Assembly: GCF_017948265.1 (NCBI RefSeq)
Contig: NZ_CP072852.1
Coordinates: forward strand, 2,852,001 to 2,916,000
Length of the DNA: 64,000 bases
Origin: Rhodoferax sp. PAMC 29310
GTDB taxonomy: Bacteria; Pseudomonadota; Gammaproteobacteria; Burkholderiales; Burkholderiaceae_C
Reading direction: 5' to 3'
Shown here: piece by piece, positions 9,531 to 19,753 of the stretch
Position numbering within the stretch: the stretch's first letter is position 1
Layout: each line of letters starts with the position of its first letter
Notes under the pieces: generated by a model
Told to the model about the DNA's origin: nothing
The model's input: the letters and a program-made list of their open reading frames with translations, nothing else
Database searches by the model: none
Program-made: the position numbers and the translations under genes

Positions 9531-9855
9531 GAATCAGGAGTCGTCCAAGTCAGGGAGTCATATCCAACCGCAGTGCCTGCCCCATACCTGGTTCAGGCCC
9601 GAAGCCAGTCTTTTTTGTCGCTTGAGTTTAGCGGAGGCTCTTTTTTCCCCGCAAGAAGGGGCGGATCCCCACCTGTCGGCGCTACTGGCATGTCCTCTCG
9701 TCATTGACAGAACACTATTATTTTCATAGCTACTCACTCAATCTAATTTGGGGAAAACCCGCTAAATCGTTCGGAAGTTCTCGCCAACCTTGCCACTACA
9801 CTGAAAGGCCAAACCGCGTGGACCCTGCCCGCGCGATCTACCCAAGGAGACCCGA
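9531..9855. other. 325-bp divergent intergenic region, mscS / chemoreceptor
   Basis: No credible gene. It must hold promoters for both flanking genes. Around 9717-9748 lies a TTTTCATAGCTACTCACTC segment that resembles other TAGCT-cored elements in the window. An AAGGAGA ribosome-binding site at 9844-9850 belongs to the TTG start of the chemoreceptor. Confidence 0.5.
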
Positions 9856-11511
9856 TTGCTGTTTCGCACACTACGCTCACTGTCTCTGGCCAAACGACTG
9901 ACTGTTGGCTTTTCCAGCATCCTGATCCTTCTGACTGCCGTGGCACTCACTGGAGCCTACGCCGTCAGAAGCCTGGGCCAGCAGGTGCAAACCATCGTGC
10001 AAGTGAACAACGCCAAGACTGATCTGGCCAACGACCTGCGAACCCGCATTGACACCCTCGCCATCCAGTCTCGTTCGGTGGCCTTGTTTGCCAACATGGA
10101 AACCGACCTGGATGGCTCGCAGGCCGAAGCCGGCGTGAAACTCGCGCAGGCGGCCGAGGCCAATTACCTGAAAACCGAGCAGCAACTGAGTGCATTGTTG
10201 GTTGAGTTGAAGGCCAGCGACGCGGAGCGTACCTTGCTGGCCGAAGTGGCGGCTGCTGCCAAAGTCGCCATCCCGGCCATCCGAGAGGCGATTCAACAAG
10301 GGGCCAACCGGGAAACAGAGGCTGCGGTCCTGACCCTGATCAACCAGGTTCGCCCCGAGGAAGTCAAAATGCGAGCCAAAGTCGAAGAACTGGTGGTGCT
10401 GCAACAAAAGCTGACCACCGAGGCCAACGACACGGTGATCAGCCTGGAGCACAGGGCGCAGCTGGTGTCAGCCGCTCTCGTCGTGTTTGCACTAATGCTG
10501 GGCGGCGTGATCAGCTGGCAAATCACGAGCAGTGTCACGCAGCCTATTGGCCGCGCCGTGGTGGTGGCCGAACGCATTGCCAACGGCGATCTGTCTTCAG
10601 AAATCGAAGTTCGTATTCACGATGAGACGGGGCGGCTTCTGGAAGCCATTCGCGCCATGCAGGCTCGCTTGCGCGCGCTTGTAGGTGGGATTCGGGAGGC
10701 GTCTGACTCTATTCAGGTGGCGAGCTCGGAGGTGGCGGCTGGCAACCAGGACCTGAGCCATCGCACCGAGCAAACCGCCGCCAGCTTGCAGCAAACCGCG
10801 CAATCCATGGCGCAATTGACATCCACCGTTCGACTCAGCGCCCAGTCCGCTCGCCAGGCCAACGGACTGGCTGACTCGGCAGCCACTGTGGCCGCCCGAG
10901 GGGGTTCGGTCGTCGCCGAGGTGGTGTCCACCATGAACGAGATTCACACCAGTTCTCGCAAAATCTCAGACATCATCAGTGTGATTGACGGCATTGCCTT
11001 TCAAACTAATATTCTGGCCTTGAACGCGGCCGTAGAAGCGGCCCGTGCCGGGGAGCAGGGGCGCGGCTTTGCCGTGGTGGCCAGCGAAGTGCGAAGTCTG
11101 GCCGGACGCTCCGCTCAGGCGGCAAAGGAAATCAAGGACCTGATTAGTGCCAATGTGGAGCGGGTGGAACGCGGCACGCAACTGGTGGCCGACGCGGGTC
11201 ACACCATGACAGACATCGTGAGTTCGGTCAGCAAAGTCAACGCAACCATTGCAGACATCACCACATCGGCCGCTTTGCAAAGCGAGGGCATCAACGACAT
11301 CAACTCCGCTATCACGGCACTGGATCAAATGACGCAGCAGAACTCCGCCTTGGTGGAGCAAAGTGCCGCCGCCGCAGAAAGTTTGAGCGATCAGGCCAGC
11401 CGACTGGCACAGGTGGTGAGCACCTTCAAACTGGATCGTTCAGGCGACGCCAAAGTGAGGACACCTCAACTGGCGGGCAACAACCATTCCCAGAAACGCC
11501 TACCTGGCTAA
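9856..11511 (+). CDS. Methyl-accepting chemotaxis protein
   Basis: 551 residues. First helix about 17-37, a helical periplasmic region of about 165 residues rich in Ala/Glu (4HB-like ligand-binding fold), second helix about 205-222, a HAMP segment, then the long MCP signalling coiled coil. The conserved tip [22 protein letters not shown] is near residue 385-405 and contacts CheA/CheW. The C-terminus lacks the NWETF-type pentapeptide that tethers CheR. The start is a TTG at 9856, chosen because AAGGAGA sits 5 nt upstream and no in-frame ATG precedes it. Ligand unknown. Confidence 0.9.
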   Translation: MLFRTLRSLSLAKRLTVGFSSILILLTAVALTGAYAVRSLGQQVQTIVQVNNAKTDLANDLRTRIDTLAIQSRSVALFANMETDLDGSQAEAGVKLAQAAEANYLKTEQQLSALLVELKASDAERTLLAEVAAAAKVAIPAIREAIQQGANRETEAAVLTLINQVRPEEVKMRAKVEELVVLQQKLTTEANDTVISLEHRAQLVSAALVVFALMLGGVISWQITSSVTQPIGRAVVVAERIANGDLSSEIEVRIHDETGRLLEAIRAMQARLRALVGGIREASDSIQVASSEVAAGNQDLSHRTEQTAASLQQTAQSMAQLTSTVRLSAQSARQANGLADSAATVAARGGSVVAEVVSTMNEIHTSSRKISDIISVIDGIAFQTNILALNAAVEAARAGEQGRGFAVVASEVRSLAGRSAQAAKEIKDLISANVERVERGTQLVADAGHTMTDIVSSVSKVNATIADITTSAALQSEGINDINSAITALDQMTQQNSALVEQSAAAAESLSDQASRLAQVVSTFKLDRSGDAKVRTPQLAGNNHSQKRLPG

Positions 11512-11524
11512 GCACGGCAGTTCC

Positions 11525-12859
11525 CTATTTGTGCGTCGCCAAATCACGTCGAAAGCGAACAAACTCCGAGTTCTCCCGCAGCAATTGCCGGCCTGCTGCA
11601 ATCAGACTGTCGACTTGCAAACTGTCCAATGACAGCGTCGTTGGAATGGTTTGCAGCAAGGCGCGCTGCACCGGCTCCGTGACCGCCTGCAGCTCAACCT
11701 GAACAAAGTAGGACTCCACGGGGTGGTCATCTGTGGACAGTTCGGCCGCCCAGCGCTTCATGCTGCGACCAAACAATTCAACGGTTGCGTTATTGGAACG
11801 GTGCAACTGAATGTCTGTGACCGCGTTCACTGTTTGCTCCAGCGTCGGACTGAAGGAGCTGGCATCAATGGCCGCACCAGAATTGGTGGAGGCATTGACC
11901 GAGATCACCGCCAACCTGGGGGCAGCCGATCCACCGACATGCTCCAGAAAAGCGCGCGCGCCACCAGCCACATCAATGGTTTCTTGAAATGCCAGCAAGC
12001 CCAGGTTGTCGGTGATGCCACCGTCCACCAGGTGAATGAACTTTCGTTCATCTTTGCGGGCATAACTGCTGAGGCCTGACACCAACTGCTTGAGTTGAGG
12101 CGAATTTCCTGGGCGCTGGCGTGCCACCTGCAAGGCACGCTTGGCATTGCTGTCGCAGCCGGCGTGGTTCTCCAGCACCACCGGTGAAAACAGCATGGGC
12201 ACGGCCGACGAGGCGGTCACGGCCCGGGCTACCGGATAACTGCTCAAATCCGAGCACAGCAAATCAAAATAGTCCTGCAAGAACGAGAAGCGAACGCCAC
12301 TGCCCAAGTCGGTGGCATTGATGATGATCAGGGGCCCATCCCGACGCTGCAGATCGGCAAAAGTGGCCCCTTGGAACACGCTGCGCTCATACAGGTCCGC
12401 CGCCAGGTCAGACCGCCCCTGACGGGAGAACCAGAAAAATGGGCTGACGAGGGCTGACACCAATTCAGTGGCCACATCGCGGCGCAGAAACTTGCGCTCA
12501 AAGTCCTCAAAAACGCCATCGCCATACAAGCCGAAATAGGCGGCTGTGAAGCTGCCACCGGATACCGAGCTGATCACATCGACTTCGTCGAGCAACCGGC
12601 GCGGCTGCCCCGACAGCACCACTTCGGTATCCCGCAACTCCTGCAACACCCCATAAGCCAATGCCGCGGCGCGGGTGCCGCCGCCCGAGAAGGCCAGCAC
12701 CAAGGTGACGTCGCTTGATCGGGGGTTGTGGACCACCCGGTGGAGGGAGTAGTCACTGGTTAGCGCCTTGTCTTCGACCGGACGATTTTGAAGTGTGCTG
12801 TAGGCCGTGCAGGCCACCAGCAGGGGCACCAGAGCCCCAATGGAAAAAAGACGTCTCAT
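11525..12859 (-). CDS. Patatin-like phospholipase, lipoprotein
   Basis: 444 residues. Signal peptide with a lipobox ending LLVAC (Cys17), so probably a membrane-anchored lipoprotein. The patatin fold is shown by the oxyanion-hole loop FSGGGTR (57-63), the nucleophile in SVSGG (Ser100), and the catalytic Asp in VDGGITDN (Asp279). These enzymes hydrolyse acyl esters of phospholipids through a Ser-Asp dyad. The Ser motif SxSGG resembles the cPLA2/PNPLA style more than the plant GTSAG. It ends convergently 13 nt from the chemoreceptor's end. No ribosome-binding site is obvious upstream of the ATG. Confidence 0.88.
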   Translation of the reverse strand: MRRLFSIGALVPLLVACTAYSTLQNRPVEDKALTSDYSLHRVVHNPRSSDVTLVLAFSGGGTRAAALAYGVLQELRDTEVVLSGQPRRLLDEVDVISSVSGGSFTAAYFGLYGDGVFEDFERKFLRRDVATELVSALVSPFFWFSRQGRSDLAADLYERSVFQGATFADLQRRDGPLIIINATDLGSGVRFSFLQDYFDLLCSDLSSYPVARAVTASSAVPMLFSPVVLENHAGCDSNAKRALQVARQRPGNSPQLKQLVSGLSSYARKDERKFIHLVDGGITDNLGLLAFQETIDVAGGARAFLEHVGGSAAPRLAVISVNASTNSGAAIDASSFSPTLEQTVNAVTDIQLHRSNNATVELFGRSMKRWAAELSTDDHPVESYFVQVELQAVTEPVQRALLQTIPTTLSLDSLQVDSLIAAGRQLLRENSEFVRFRRDLATHK

Positions 12860-13021
12860 GGAAAAGGAGATGGCCGGCGCGCCATGCTCAGGCGGTGTTC
12901 AGAAAATGACCAGCCTCACCGGCAGGCAAAAAGACCCGCATTTGAACTCATTTCAAGCCAGGCTGCTGAGCCTGCGCAACTTGGGGCTCACCAATTGCCT
13001 GCTTTTTTCATGAATTGGGCG

Positions 13022-14734
13022 TCAATACCGGCGGTCCTCGTCGCTTCCGTCCAGCTTGAACCGACTGACAAGTTGGTCCAATGATTGGGCCTGCTCCTCC
13101 AGCGACTGAGCTGCCGCGGCGCTTTCCTCGACCAGCGCCGCATTCTGCTGCGTGGACTGATCCAACTCGGAGACCACCTGATTGATCTCCTCAATACCCG
13201 CACTTTGTTCGCGCGACGCACCCGAAATTTCGACCATCACGGTGTTGACTTGCTGCACTGTTTGCGCCATTTGCTGAATGGTTTGCCCCGCCGCCCGGGC
13301 TTGCTGCTCGCCCTCCTTGACCTGCTGCGTGGACCGGCCAATCAAGGCGTTGATCTCTTTGGCCGCACTGGCACTGCGGTTGGCCAGCTCCCGCACTTCG
13401 GCCGCTACCACTGCAAAGCCGCGCCCCTGCTCACCCGCATGGGCGGCCTCCACAGCGGCGTTCAAGGCCAGAATATTGGTTCTGAAGGCGATACCCTCAA
13501 TCACATCGATATTGGCGTGAATGGCCTGGGTGCTCTTGCTGATAAGGTTCATGCTGGCGACCACACGCTCGACCACGGCACCGCCGTGCACGGCGGCCTG
13601 ACTGGCACTGTGGGACAACTCGGCCGCCTTGGTGGCACTCTCGGCATATCGTTTGGCAATGGCCGTCATCTGCCCGATGTGACCACTGGTTTTCTCCAAT
13701 GAGGCCGATTGCTGTTCGGTGCGGAGCGACAGGTCCAGATTACCCAGCGAAATCTCGCGGGACGCATTGGCCACCATGCTGGAGCTGCCCGCAATCTCCG
13801 ACATGGTCTGGGCCAGTTGTTGCTGCATCTCGCCCAATGCGTACAAAAGGCTTTCGGTGTCGTGGGGTGCCAGCTTGATCTTCATCGTCAAATCGCCGCC
13901 GGCAATGCGATGCGCGATGGATTTGGCGTAGAGCGGCTCGCCACCCAATTGGCGAGCCAGTCGTCGCACCACCCAGCTACCAACCAGCACAGCAAGTAAC
14001 ACCAAACCCAGGGTGATGCCCGCCACCCAGGCGACTGAGGACTGGTAAATCTGCGCGGCACTGGCGATGGTGGCCTGGGCAGATTGCGAACGCAACTCAA
14101 CCAAGTCATCCACGAGTTTCTCCAGCTTTCGAGTGTCGTTGAGGAGGCCGGCGTCGGCCAAGGGCACCTCCCAACTCATTTCCAGTTGTGCAAAAGGTTG
14201 TGCCTGCACCATGGCGACGAACTGGCGCAAACGCCCGGCCCACGCCCCGGTGGCGTCGGTCAGTTTCTGACTCGCCCCCAGTGTCTGAGGTCTATCAGAC
14301 AACTTTTGGATCAAAGCAACCTGGGCTGCGATGTTGCCCAGACCCGCTTCTATATCTTTGCCCAAGTCCAGCCGCTCCTGGGCAGTCGTCGCGGTCAAGA
14401 GCTGTTTCTGCGCTCGACTGACTCGCAGCACATGGCTTCGCGCCTGTTCGGCCGCCAAGCCCGCTGCGTATTCGCGCTCGTAAATGGTTTGTGTGGATGC
14501 GTTCAAGCGCCCCATCTGTGCAAGAGAAAAAACACCGATGACCACAGAGCCCAGCAGCAGGCAAAGAAAGGACAACAAAAGGCTGGCCCGCACCGACATG
14601 TTTTCCGCGATTCGGAGCTTCCCCAGCCACTGGGTCAGTCGACCATCGGAAAGCGGTCTTCGAACGCGCGCCCCCAGTTGGCGCACCTGCGCCCAGGGCA
14701 AGCTGGTGATCGCGTCGATCGCTTTTGTTTTCAT
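13022..14734 (-). CDS. Methyl-accepting chemotaxis protein with cytoplasmic N-terminal extension
   Basis: 570 residues. Helix one (about 51-70, [20 protein letters not shown]) is preceded by an unusually long polar N-terminus of about 48 residues. Then a 4HB-type periplasmic domain, helix two near [19 protein letters not shown], a HAMP region and the MCP signalling domain with the tip [22 protein letters not shown] near 415-436. No C-terminal NWETF pentapeptide. A start at the internal Met ([10 protein letters not shown]) would remove the extension and give a conventional receptor. It is the second chemoreceptor within 5 kb, separated from the first by the patatin gene. Confidence 0.88.
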   Translation of the reverse strand: MKTKAIDAITSLPWAQVRQLGARVRRPLSDGRLTQWLGKLRIAENMSVRASLLLSFLCLLLGSVVIGVFSLAQMGRLNASTQTIYEREYAAGLAAEQARSHVLRVSRAQKQLLTATTAQERLDLGKDIEAGLGNIAAQVALIQKLSDRPQTLGASQKLTDATGAWAGRLRQFVAMVQAQPFAQLEMSWEVPLADAGLLNDTRKLEKLVDDLVELRSQSAQATIASAAQIYQSSVAWVAGITLGLVLLAVLVGSWVVRRLARQLGGEPLYAKSIAHRIAGGDLTMKIKLAPHDTESLLYALGEMQQQLAQTMSEIAGSSSMVANASREISLGNLDLSLRTEQQSASLEKTSGHIGQMTAIAKRYAESATKAAELSHSASQAAVHGGAVVERVVASMNLISKSTQAIHANIDVIEGIAFRTNILALNAAVEAAHAGEQGRGFAVVAAEVRELANRSASAAKEINALIGRSTQQVKEGEQQARAAGQTIQQMAQTVQQVNTVMVEISGASREQSAGIEEINQVVSELDQSTQQNAALVEESAAAAQSLEEQAQSLDQLVSRFKLDGSDEDRRY

Positions 14735-14955
14735 TCAAGGAGTCCCAACAAATCAATATCCCGCGAAGGATACCGAGTTTTCCCCCACAGCGGCCCAACC
14801 GCCCGCGCGTCTTCAGAAATTTTCTCCATCTCACCTTGTCCGGCCCAGCAGCGTGCCGCGCCGATGTAAGAAAAAACGCTGACTGCAGACTAATAAACAC
14901 ACAAAAATTCTCAGACCTGGCAACGCCACGAGGCGTTATCGACGAGGAACTTACC

Positions 14956-15723
14956 ATGCAAAACCTGATGACCCGATCCTTGGCGTCACTCCGTACGGCC
15001 ACTCAGTCGCCCTATCTGCTCCGGTTCGCCGCCAACCTGAACGATTTACAAGCGGCCCAACAGCTTCGATTCCAGGTGTTCAATCTGGAGTTGAATGAAG
15101 GCTTGAACAGCGCCTATGAGACGGGCCTGGACTGCGATCCCTTTGATGCAGTTTGCCGTCACCTATTGGTTGAACGCCGCTCGACGGGGCAAATCGTCGG
15201 CACCTACCGCATGCAAACCGGCGTCACCGCAGCGAGTGCATTGGGCTACTACTGCGAGCAGGAGTTCGACTTTTCCCCCTTCGAAGTGCATCGCGGCGAG
15301 ATTCTGGAGCTTGGACGCGCCTGCATTCATGCGGATCATCGAAATTACTCGGTGCTGAGTATGTTGTGGCGCGGCATTGCCATGTTCGCGCAAGACAACG
15401 GTGCGCGGTACTTGCTCGGGTGCAGTTCGCTGACCTCCCAAAGCCACGCTGACGCATCGGCTGCCTACCGCCAATTGCAAGGCCACCTGGCGCCAAAAGC
15501 CTTGCGCACCCACCCGCTTGACGCCTATGCCTGTGAGTTGACCACGACCCATTCGGGCTCGATCAAAGTGCCGAAACTGCTATCCGCTTACCTCGCACTG
15601 GGCGCCTGGATTTGTGGCGCACCCGCCATCGACCGCACCTTCAAAACCATCGATTTTTTGACATTAATGGATTTGCAATCACCCGAAATGGCCCAGCGTC
15701 GAAAGCGTTTTGGCATCGGCTAA
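14956..15723 (+). CDS. GNAT-family acyltransferase, OlsB/hemolysin-like
   Basis: 255 residues of the Acetyltransf_5 (OlsB-like) GNAT group, which transfer 3-hydroxyacyl chains from ACP to amines such as ornithine, the first step of ornithine-lipid synthesis. Characteristic blocks are LRFQVFNLELNEGL, D-x-FDAVCRHLLV, GTYRMQTG and EILELGRACIHADHR. The start at 14956 is taken because GAGGA precedes it by about 8 nt; the frame is open for 231 more bases upstream but those do not look coding. A paired OlsA-like acyltransferase is not adjacent. It overlaps the NRDE gene convergently by 4 nt. Confidence 0.85.
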   Translation: MQNLMTRSLASLRTATQSPYLLRFAANLNDLQAAQQLRFQVFNLELNEGLNSAYETGLDCDPFDAVCRHLLVERRSTGQIVGTYRMQTGVTAASALGYYCEQEFDFSPFEVHRGEILELGRACIHADHRNYSVLSMLWRGIAMFAQDNGARYLLGCSSLTSQSHADASAAYRQLQGHLAPKALRTHPLDAYACELTTTHSGSIKVPKLLSAYLALGAWICGAPAIDRTFKTIDFLTLMDLQSPEMAQRRKRFGIG

Positions 15724-16478
15724 ACGCGTGGTCTGAACACCTGCAACTCCACGCCAATGGGGCCTTGCGCGCTGAAACTTTCCTCGAAAAAGCTGACCTC
15801 ATCGCGGCCAATTCTGACAATGCTGCACGCCCGCGTCCCGTAGCCCGGCGCGGCTATGAACGCCGAAGAAAGCGCACGTTCCCGCGCCAGACCAATACCT
15901 GTTTGAGGTAGCACATCATCTGCCGCCAAGCGATCGTCGTGCAACAGATTCAACAACGCCTTGTCGTGGGTTTGGTCGCCCGCCAAGGCGGCTTCAAGAC
16001 CACGCTGCAGGCCATTCACTTTGGGCCATGGCGTGTGAAAGTCGGCATTCGAGACCGCGCCCGTGCCAGGACGCATTGACAACACGCGCCCATGGCGACT
16101 TTCCAGCCCCAGAAGTTGCGAGCCGTCAAACACCAGAAGGTTGAACGGGTTGTAGTCGGCGCATCGCCCGACCAATCCGTCCAGATAGGACGTCGACGAC
16201 CAGTCTCCTTCCAGGAAATCAGCCACCAGCGCGCCCCGGGACGGCGTGTTGTCTCTGAGGGTCATCGGGTCGCGGTAGTTCGTCAGCGCCGCCATTTGGC
16301 CTCGCCGATTCACCCCCAGCCACGTGCCCCCGGCCTGCTGGTCACGCCCCGCCAAAACCGAGGCGTCTTCCCACCACTGCAAAGCCTGTGTTGGACGGGC
16401 ATAAAACTCATCCCGGTTGCCAATCAGCAGCAAGGGGGTTTCATGATCAGGCTGCCAATGCCAGGCGATCAAACACAT
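15720..16478 (-). CDS. NRDE (TANGO2) family protein
   Basis: 252 residues beginning MCLIAWHW and carrying the name-giving NRDE at 22-25 (IGNRDEFYARP), followed by AGRDQQAGGTWLGVNRRG. The N-terminal Cys2 after Met removal is typical of the Ntn-hydrolase-like TANGO2 family. Family function is unsettled (heme or lipid handling have been proposed in eukaryotes), so none is assigned here. It is the last gene of a five-gene minus-strand series, 23 nt after the DinB gene. Confidence 0.85.
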   Translation of the reverse strand: MCLIAWHWQPDHETPLLLIGNRDEFYARPTQALQWWEDASVLAGRDQQAGGTWLGVNRRGQMAALTNYRDPMTLRDNTPSRGALVADFLEGDWSSTSYLDGLVGRCADYNPFNLLVFDGSQLLGLESRHGRVLSMRPGTGAVSNADFHTPWPKVNGLQRGLEAALAGDQTHDKALLNLLHDDRLAADDVLPQTGIGLARERALSSAFIAAPGYGTRACSIVRIGRDEVSFFEESFSAQGPIGVELQVFRPRV

Positions 16479-16501
16479 TGCGCAACGCTCTCCTTCAAAA
16501 G

Positions 16502-17053
16502 TCAGGCCGCGAGGCGTTCAAACGCCACAGTCGCCGGGGCTTTGCCAAAATCGGCGCCCATCTCGACACCGGCGGCCTTGCAGTAGTGCCCCAGTAGTGC
16601 GAAATGGTGCACGGTATGAGACGACAAAAAGAGCAATTCTCGCCCCAAAGTGCTGGGAACCGTCAACTCCGTGTCACCCCCCTCACCCGTTTTCAAGCGC
16701 GTTGAAAGCGGTGTACTGAGCACCAGGTCAGGCCGCGCCGCCAATGCCCCCAGTTGCTCCCGCACCCACCGCACTTTGGCCCGGGTCGACTCCGGTTGGC
16801 TCTGCACCAGCATGTCACGGCCCCGTGCGTCGTAATCCACTGATGACCGCGCAGGGGAGTCCAGATACGCAATCAAGGCTTGGTAGTGCTCAAGGATGTG
16901 GCGCACATGCGGCCCCACCGCTTGTGCGTATTGAAACGTGGGTGCAGCGTCTGCCTGCAGGGCATCAACCATCGCCATGGTTTGGGCCAACAGGGCCATG
17001 TTGTACTGCCAGAGTGCATCAATGGGGCGGGGGGAGTGGGAGGGGGTGGGCAT
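16502..17053 (-). CDS. DinB-like family protein
   Basis: 183 residues predicted all-helical. Conserved His residues occur in HVRHILEHY (near 50-58) and SHTVHHFALLGHY (near 150), the three-His metal site of the DinB/YfiT-like superfamily, whose known members are metal-dependent thiol transferases. The C-terminus ends KAPATVAFERLAA. The start lies 6 nt after the ATP-grasp stop, so it is co-transcribed with that gene. Substrate unknown. Confidence 0.78.
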   Translation of the reverse strand: MPTPSHSPRPIDALWQYNMALLAQTMAMVDALQADAAPTFQYAQAVGPHVRHILEHYQALIAYLDSPARSSVDYDARGRDMLVQSQPESTRAKVRWVREQLGALAARPDLVLSTPLSTRLKTGEGGDTELTVPSTLGRELLFLSSHTVHHFALLGHYCKAAGVEMGADFGKAPATVAFERLAA

Positions 17054-17059
17054 ATCAGA

Positions 17060-18205
17060 TCAATCCGTCGAGGGGTAAAGAGGCGTCAGTGTTTTTTCGC
17101 GCCGGTGCCATTGCCGAAATTCGGCGATGGACAAAGGCTTGAAGCCCCGGTCCAAATTGGCGCGCCCGATTTGAAATAGCAAACGGTATTGCTTCATCAA
17201 ATCTGCCCACGCAGTAAGCAGGTTCGTTTTTCGATCCCAGATATGGGTGCTTTCGGCGCCTGCGCCGTTGGCTTCCACAATGGTGAAACCCTCACCTTGC
17301 TGGACCCTGGCAAAGTCTTCAAACCGAATGTCAAAACGTCCAAAATAAAACTCGGGAATGCTTTTGGCAATCATGTCAAAGCGGGCCGCCATGGCGGGGG
17401 TCACCAAATCGGTTCCATTGCGGAAAATAGCGCCCCGACTGTGGCTGCCAGCAAAGGCCAGACGAACAGGCTCGTCCTTGGCAGGCACCGTATCAAGGCG
17501 CGCCGCGTGGCGAGGCAGGTAGAGGTGCGCCAATCTGCCCGCGCGCGGATCAGCCAGAATCAATTCGCGCAGGGTGCGAACGCCATCGCCATGCACATAG
17601 GGGAAATATTTAAGGGTGATTGACGGGACTTGTCCCGTCCGCTCGTACGGGTGACGGCAATAGAACACGCCGGCCTCGCCTTCAAACGCCACATAGCGCT
17701 GCAAGAGCAGGCGCGCCCCGGCAGGGAACGCGGACAAATAGTCTCGCAAGGCCGCCTCCGTTCGAACCAGTCTCACGCCAGCGCCCCGGCAACCCAGATC
17801 GGGTTTCGCCACGACCGGCAAGGAGAGGCCCGCCTGCATCAATTTAGCCAGTGCCGCTTGTGTCAAGGACGCCAGTGCTTGGTCGTTCCCGCCAAAATCC
17901 GGCCGGTCGATCGTCACAAAGGGCGCCACCCAATCGGGCGCATGGGTGACCGCCAGATCCAGAATCTCGGCCTTGGATTCACCAAAGAAGCCCCCGCCGG
18001 GAAAGGAAGGATTCGCTACCGTGGGCAGCAAAACGCCGCGGTAGCGAACCATCAGCCACAAAACATAGACAAATACCGGCGGGTAAAACGCCCACATGGG
18101 CCAGAACTCAAAGAAGCTCAAGGGTGAGCCGCTCTGATCCAAAGGCGGCATGCCTTGATGCGGCTTCGGCTCGAGGGGTGGCATGGGGGCAGTGAAGGTT
18201 TCCAT
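17060..18205 (-). CDS. ATP-grasp domain protein, membrane-associated
   Basis: 381 residues. An aromatic hydrophobic stretch at about 30-53 (FFEFWPMWAFYPPVFVYVLW) suggests an amphipathic or membrane anchor. From about 100 onward there is an ATP-grasp fold: VAKPDLGCRGAGVRLV (ATP-lid Lys and glycine loop) and a C-terminal EANGAGAE metal/phosphate segment. ATP-grasp enzymes join a carboxylate to an amine or thiol through an acyl phosphate, as in D-Ala-D-Ala ligase or RimK; this one is outside the subfamilies I recognise. It lies 6 nt after a DedA gene and 6 nt before the DinB gene, in a tight operon. Confidence 0.8.
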   Translation of the reverse strand: METFTAPMPPLEPKPHQGMPPLDQSGSPLSFFEFWPMWAFYPPVFVYVLWLMVRYRGVLLPTVANPSFPGGGFFGESKAEILDLAVTHAPDWVAPFVTIDRPDFGGNDQALASLTQAALAKLMQAGLSLPVVAKPDLGCRGAGVRLVRTEAALRDYLSAFPAGARLLLQRYVAFEGEAGVFYCRHPYERTGQVPSITLKYFPYVHGDGVRTLRELILADPRAGRLAHLYLPRHAARLDTVPAKDEPVRLAFAGSHSRGAIFRNGTDLVTPAMAARFDMIAKSIPEFYFGRFDIRFEDFARVQQGEGFTIVEANGAGAESTHIWDRKTNLLTAWADLMKQYRLLFQIGRANLDRGFKPLSIAEFRQWHRREKTLTPLYPSTD

Positions 18206-18211
18206 AAATTC

Positions 18212-18823
18212 TTAATCCCGTGACGCACTGTGCCTCAGCCAACGCCATAGCGGAAAGGCCAGCGCCAGCGCAATGACGGGAAGGGCCACAGCGAGCGGCG
18301 CAGGAATGGCGAGGGCATCGGCAATCACATCGCCCAGCTCTGAGCTCAACCAAAAAAGTCCTGCAGTCCACAAAGCCACAGCCAGAAAGACCCAGCCCGT
18401 GAAGGGCCACAATGGCGCCCGCCAAAATCCGCAAGCGGTGTAAGTAATCAAGCGAAGGCCGGGAACCACTCGGGCAATCAGGACCGCGCTGGGTAGGCGC
18501 GACGCAAGCAGGTCCCGCGCCTTGGATTCCCGCCCATCGATGTATTTGCGACGCAACAACGGAATCCGGTTAGCGCCCACACCCAAACCATAGAGGCCTA
18601 AATCACCCAGCGCAATGCCCCCCGCCACCGCCGCAAATGCCCACTCCCACGACAACGCGCCCTGTGTGGCAACCGCCACGCCAGCGGCAATGGCCACGTC
18701 TTCCAGCAGCAAGGTCGTCAGGGCCAAAGCAGCAACAATGATCCACGGCTCGGCCATGCCGCTCAACGCGGCGGAGGTCCAGGTGGCGATAGGGGAAAGA
18801 AAAGCGGGCAACATGTCAAGCAC
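18212..18823 (-). CDS. DedA/VTT family membrane protein
   Basis: 203 residues with a re-entrant/transmembrane pattern: hydrophobic segments near 25-50, 52-75, 130-160 and 170-195, and the family marker GDLGLYGLGVGAN (about 70-82) plus a RVVPGLRLITYTACG segment matching DedA F-x-R-hh-P-hh. DedA proteins act as lipid flippases or scramblases (undecaprenyl phosphate, phosphatidylethanolamine). The ATG overlaps the end of the upstream hydrolase gene by 8 nt. Confidence 0.85.
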   Translation of the reverse strand: MLDMLPAFLSPIATWTSAALSGMAEPWIIVAALALTTLLLEDVAIAAGVAVATQGALSWEWAFAAVAGGIALGDLGLYGLGVGANRIPLLRRKYIDGRESKARDLLASRLPSAVLIARVVPGLRLITYTACGFWRAPLWPFTGWVFLAVALWTAGLFWLSSELGDVIADALAIPAPLAVALPVIALALAFPLWRWLRHSASRD

Positions 18824-19634
18824 CTGAATGCAAGGCCCAAGACAAGGCTTCTCGCACGCTGGACTCCGAATTCCAGGGAAGAAAGTGGTTTTGGCCCTGC
18901 AGCACCATCGTTTTGACTTGCGCGCTCCCGGTCAGCTTGTCCTGCATGTAGGCAACGTTGGCAAGAGGGACCAAGGCATCGTCGGTTCCGTGAACAATCA
19001 CGGTTGGGGCCGAAATGTGTGCCAACTTCGGCGCCAGCATCTCCAGCTCCTCTTTGAACGCCAGCAACTCCTGATTGGCGTTGCGCATGGCACGCGGCAG
19101 CAACGCGCTCACGGGCCACACCTCTCCTAAGTGCTGCAAGGGGTGAGTTTTTTCTTGTGCGGGGTCCAATGACGCCGAAATCAGTACCAAAGCGAAGACC
19201 CGGTCCGGGTGTTCCGCCGCCACCCAGGCGGCCACCGCGCCCCCCAAGGAGTGTCCGACCAGCACCGCCTTGCCGCCATCGGCCGGCAAGAGTGCAACAA
19301 CCGCCGCAGCTTGCGATGCCAGACTGGCAACGGATTGAGAGGGGCCACTGGCGCCAAAACCGGGTCGGTCAAGCGCCATCGATTGCGACTCCGCCAGTGG
19401 TTCGCTCAGGTAGTCCACCCAGCCCTGCGCCGAGCCGGGTGTGCCGTGAATGAAAATCATGCGCTGGCCCGCGCCCGCCATCAAGTAGCTCACTGCCGCA
19501 TTCAGTGGTGCGCCGACGCGCACCGAATGCCGCAAGGCATCCGTGCCTTCAGCCGGCAGACGAGGTCTGGGTGGGCTACAGCCCAGCGTGGTCGCCACGA
19601 CCGCCAACGCGCTGAAGGTTTGCGCGATGCTCAT
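18816..19634 (-). CDS. Alpha/beta hydrolase, exported or lipoprotein
   Basis: 272 residues from the start at 19634 (MSIAQTFSALAVVATT), which gives a signal-peptide-like N-terminus with a possible but imperfect lipobox at Cys19. The alpha/beta fold is clear: oxyanion segment FIHGTPGSAQGW (61-72), RPGFGASG, nucleophile elbow GHSLGG (Ser129), HGTDDALVP (acid), and QNHFLPW (His). A 48-residue upstream extension to 19778 lacks protein character. It is the first gene of the unit hydrolase-DedA-ATP-grasp-DinB-NRDE. Substrate not predictable. Confidence 0.83.
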   Translation of the reverse strand: MSIAQTFSALAVVATTLGCSPPRPRLPAEGTDALRHSVRVGAPLNAAVSYLMAGAGQRMIFIHGTPGSAQGWVDYLSEPLAESQSMALDRPGFGASGPSQSVASLASQAAAVVALLPADGGKAVLVGHSLGGAVAAWVAAEHPDRVFALVLISASLDPAQEKTHPLQHLGEVWPVSALLPRAMRNANQELLAFKEELEMLAPKLAHISAPTVIVHGTDDALVPLANVAYMQDKLTGSAQVKTMVLQGQNHFLPWNSESSVREALSWALHSGA

Positions 19635-19753
19635 GTCGGTGTCAACGCAGCGAAGTCGGTCGAGGCCAGACACCCAACCGCGCGTGACCGAAGGCACACG
19701 AACAGAAGCGTCGCTTGCGAGGATGAAGTGGCGCAATACGTCATGACCACCTG

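Noticed and set aside
8784..9707. 307-codon plus-strand frame
   Set aside because: Antisense of the MscS gene; no domain recognised.
9763..9790. Possible flagellar sigma-28 promoter (TAAATCGT, 12 nt, GCCAACCT) before the first chemoreceptor
   Set aside because: Spacing is one base off and the -10 part matches weakly.
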